NCBI GenBank assembly: GCA_007118235.1
Contig: SKRY01000147.1
Span: 1 to 7,721 of the forward strand
Length of the DNA: 7,721 nucleotides
From: Candidatus Hydrogenedentota bacterium
GTDB lineage: Bacteria; Hydrogenedentota; Hydrogenedentia; Hydrogenedentales; SLHB01
Reading direction: 5' to 3'
This document shows, in pieces, positions 7,262 through 7,721 of the stretch. Under the pieces are notes generated by a model, which saw only the letters and a list, made by a program, of their open reading frames with translations, was not told the origin of the DNA and searched no databases. Each line of letters opens with the position of its first letter. Position 1 is the first letter of the stretch. The translations under genes and the position numbers were made by a program.

Positions 7262-7721
7262 TCATGGGGTCCATACCCCTTCACTGTAGGCGGCAAGGAG
7301 TTCGACGAAAATGTCCGCCGATTCCTCGTCCAAGGTTTCAACCAATTCGTCCATATCTGTTCCATACTGATACGCTGGCGTGGCATCTTCTAGCCACGGG
7401 TCCTCCGCCATGGTCAGCAAGACCTCGAGATAGGCGAGTTCGTCAAAGAACAGGTCTTGATAACCCTGCTCGTCATGAACTCCGTCCAACTCGGCCAGCC
7501 AAGCCACCATGAGGGCGTCGGACTCACCGTCGGGTTGGCGGGCCTCCGGTGGCGCGGACCATGGGGTTGGACCATCTTGGAACATCAGCAAGGCGAACAC
7601 CGCCAAACCGGCGCACAAAACCACAGCCGCCGCCGAGGCCGCCAACGCCCAATGGCGCCGCCCGACCCACGCCTCGCTGGGCCTGGCTTCTTCCCGCACG
7701 GCGGTCATCACGCGCGCCGCG
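7262..7721 (-). CDS. Anti-sigma-factor-like single-pass membrane protein, 5'-truncated
   Basis: The frame is open to the right edge (GCG-GCG-CGC before GTG at 7711), so the visible ~152 residues are probably the C-terminal part. The visible sequence starts ARVMTAVREEARPSEAW, a basic/polar cytoplasmic stretch like the RVMxAVR segment that links zinc-finger anti-sigma domains to their membrane helix. One hydrophobic helix follows (about residues 21-44 from the GTG; WALAASAAAVVLCAGLAVF), then ~105 strongly acidic residues outside the membrane, ending DELVETLDEESADIFVELL. No catalytic motif is seen. Its stop lies 17 nt before the start of the Spy-like gene, and an ATGA overlap at 7265-7262 is also present, so the two are likely one operon. 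In similar clusters an ECF sigma-factor gene lies upstream of the anti-sigma gene; here that would be outside the window. If the ATG at 7708 were the real start, this would be a small standalone membrane protein of ~148 residues; no good ribosome site is visible for it in the few bases left. Confidence 0.6.
   Translation of the reverse strand, partial: AARVMTAVREEARPSEAWVGRRHWALAASAAAVVLCAGLAVFALLMFQDGPTPWSAPPEARQPDGESDALMVAWLAELDGVHDEQGYQDLFFDELAYLEVLLTMAEDPWLEDATPAYQYGTDMDELVETLDEESADIFVELLAAYSEGVWTP

Overview
The window has the look of a high-GC, Gram-negative, environmental polysaccharide-degrading bacterium. Both complete genes encode proteins with Sec-type signal peptides, and the gene types (an exo-rhamnogalacturonan-lyase-like protein, a multi-domain clan GH-A glycosidase, an anti-sigma-like/Spy-like pair) are common in PVC-superphylum and Hydrogenedentota-type genomes. 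That placement is an impression from gene style, not proven by any marker gene here.

Left half (+ strand, 2-5184): two carbohydrate-related genes in the same direction. The first, cut by the left edge, is a PcRGLX/YetA-like protein (PL26 relatives) with the C-terminal part of its RIFT-type barrel and an alpha/alpha barrel. After a 161-bp gap with a strong Shine-Dalgarno comes a 955-residue exported protein: signal peptide, NTF2-like domain, Ig-like (Big_5-type) domain, then a GH39-like catalytic barrel interrupted by a beta-rich insert, and a C-terminal beta-sandwich. Together they suggest a small locus for breaking down a plant or algal heteropolysaccharide; the substrate cannot be read from the sequence.

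Middle (5185-5462): a convergent intergenic region. It holds a long imperfect palindrome that looks like an interspersed REP-type element or a bidirectional terminator, and then a 42-bp tandem repeat that crosses the end of the next gene and supplies its stop codon.

Right half (- strand, 5463-7721): a two-gene unit read leftward. The upstream gene, cut by the right edge, encodes a single-pass membrane protein that resembles the transmembrane and acidic extracytoplasmic part of an anti-sigma-factor-like protein. The downstream gene encodes an exported, Arg/Glu-rich helical protein with Spy/CpxP (LTxxQ)-like features and three 63-69 residue tandem repeats, two of which are nearly identical in DNA. 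The arrangement resembles envelope-stress sigma/anti-sigma/periplasmic-chaperone clusters, but the sigma factor would lie outside the window. The repeat protein and its repeat-derived C-terminus are the least ordinary part of the window. No RNA genes, CRISPR arrays or transposase genes were seen.
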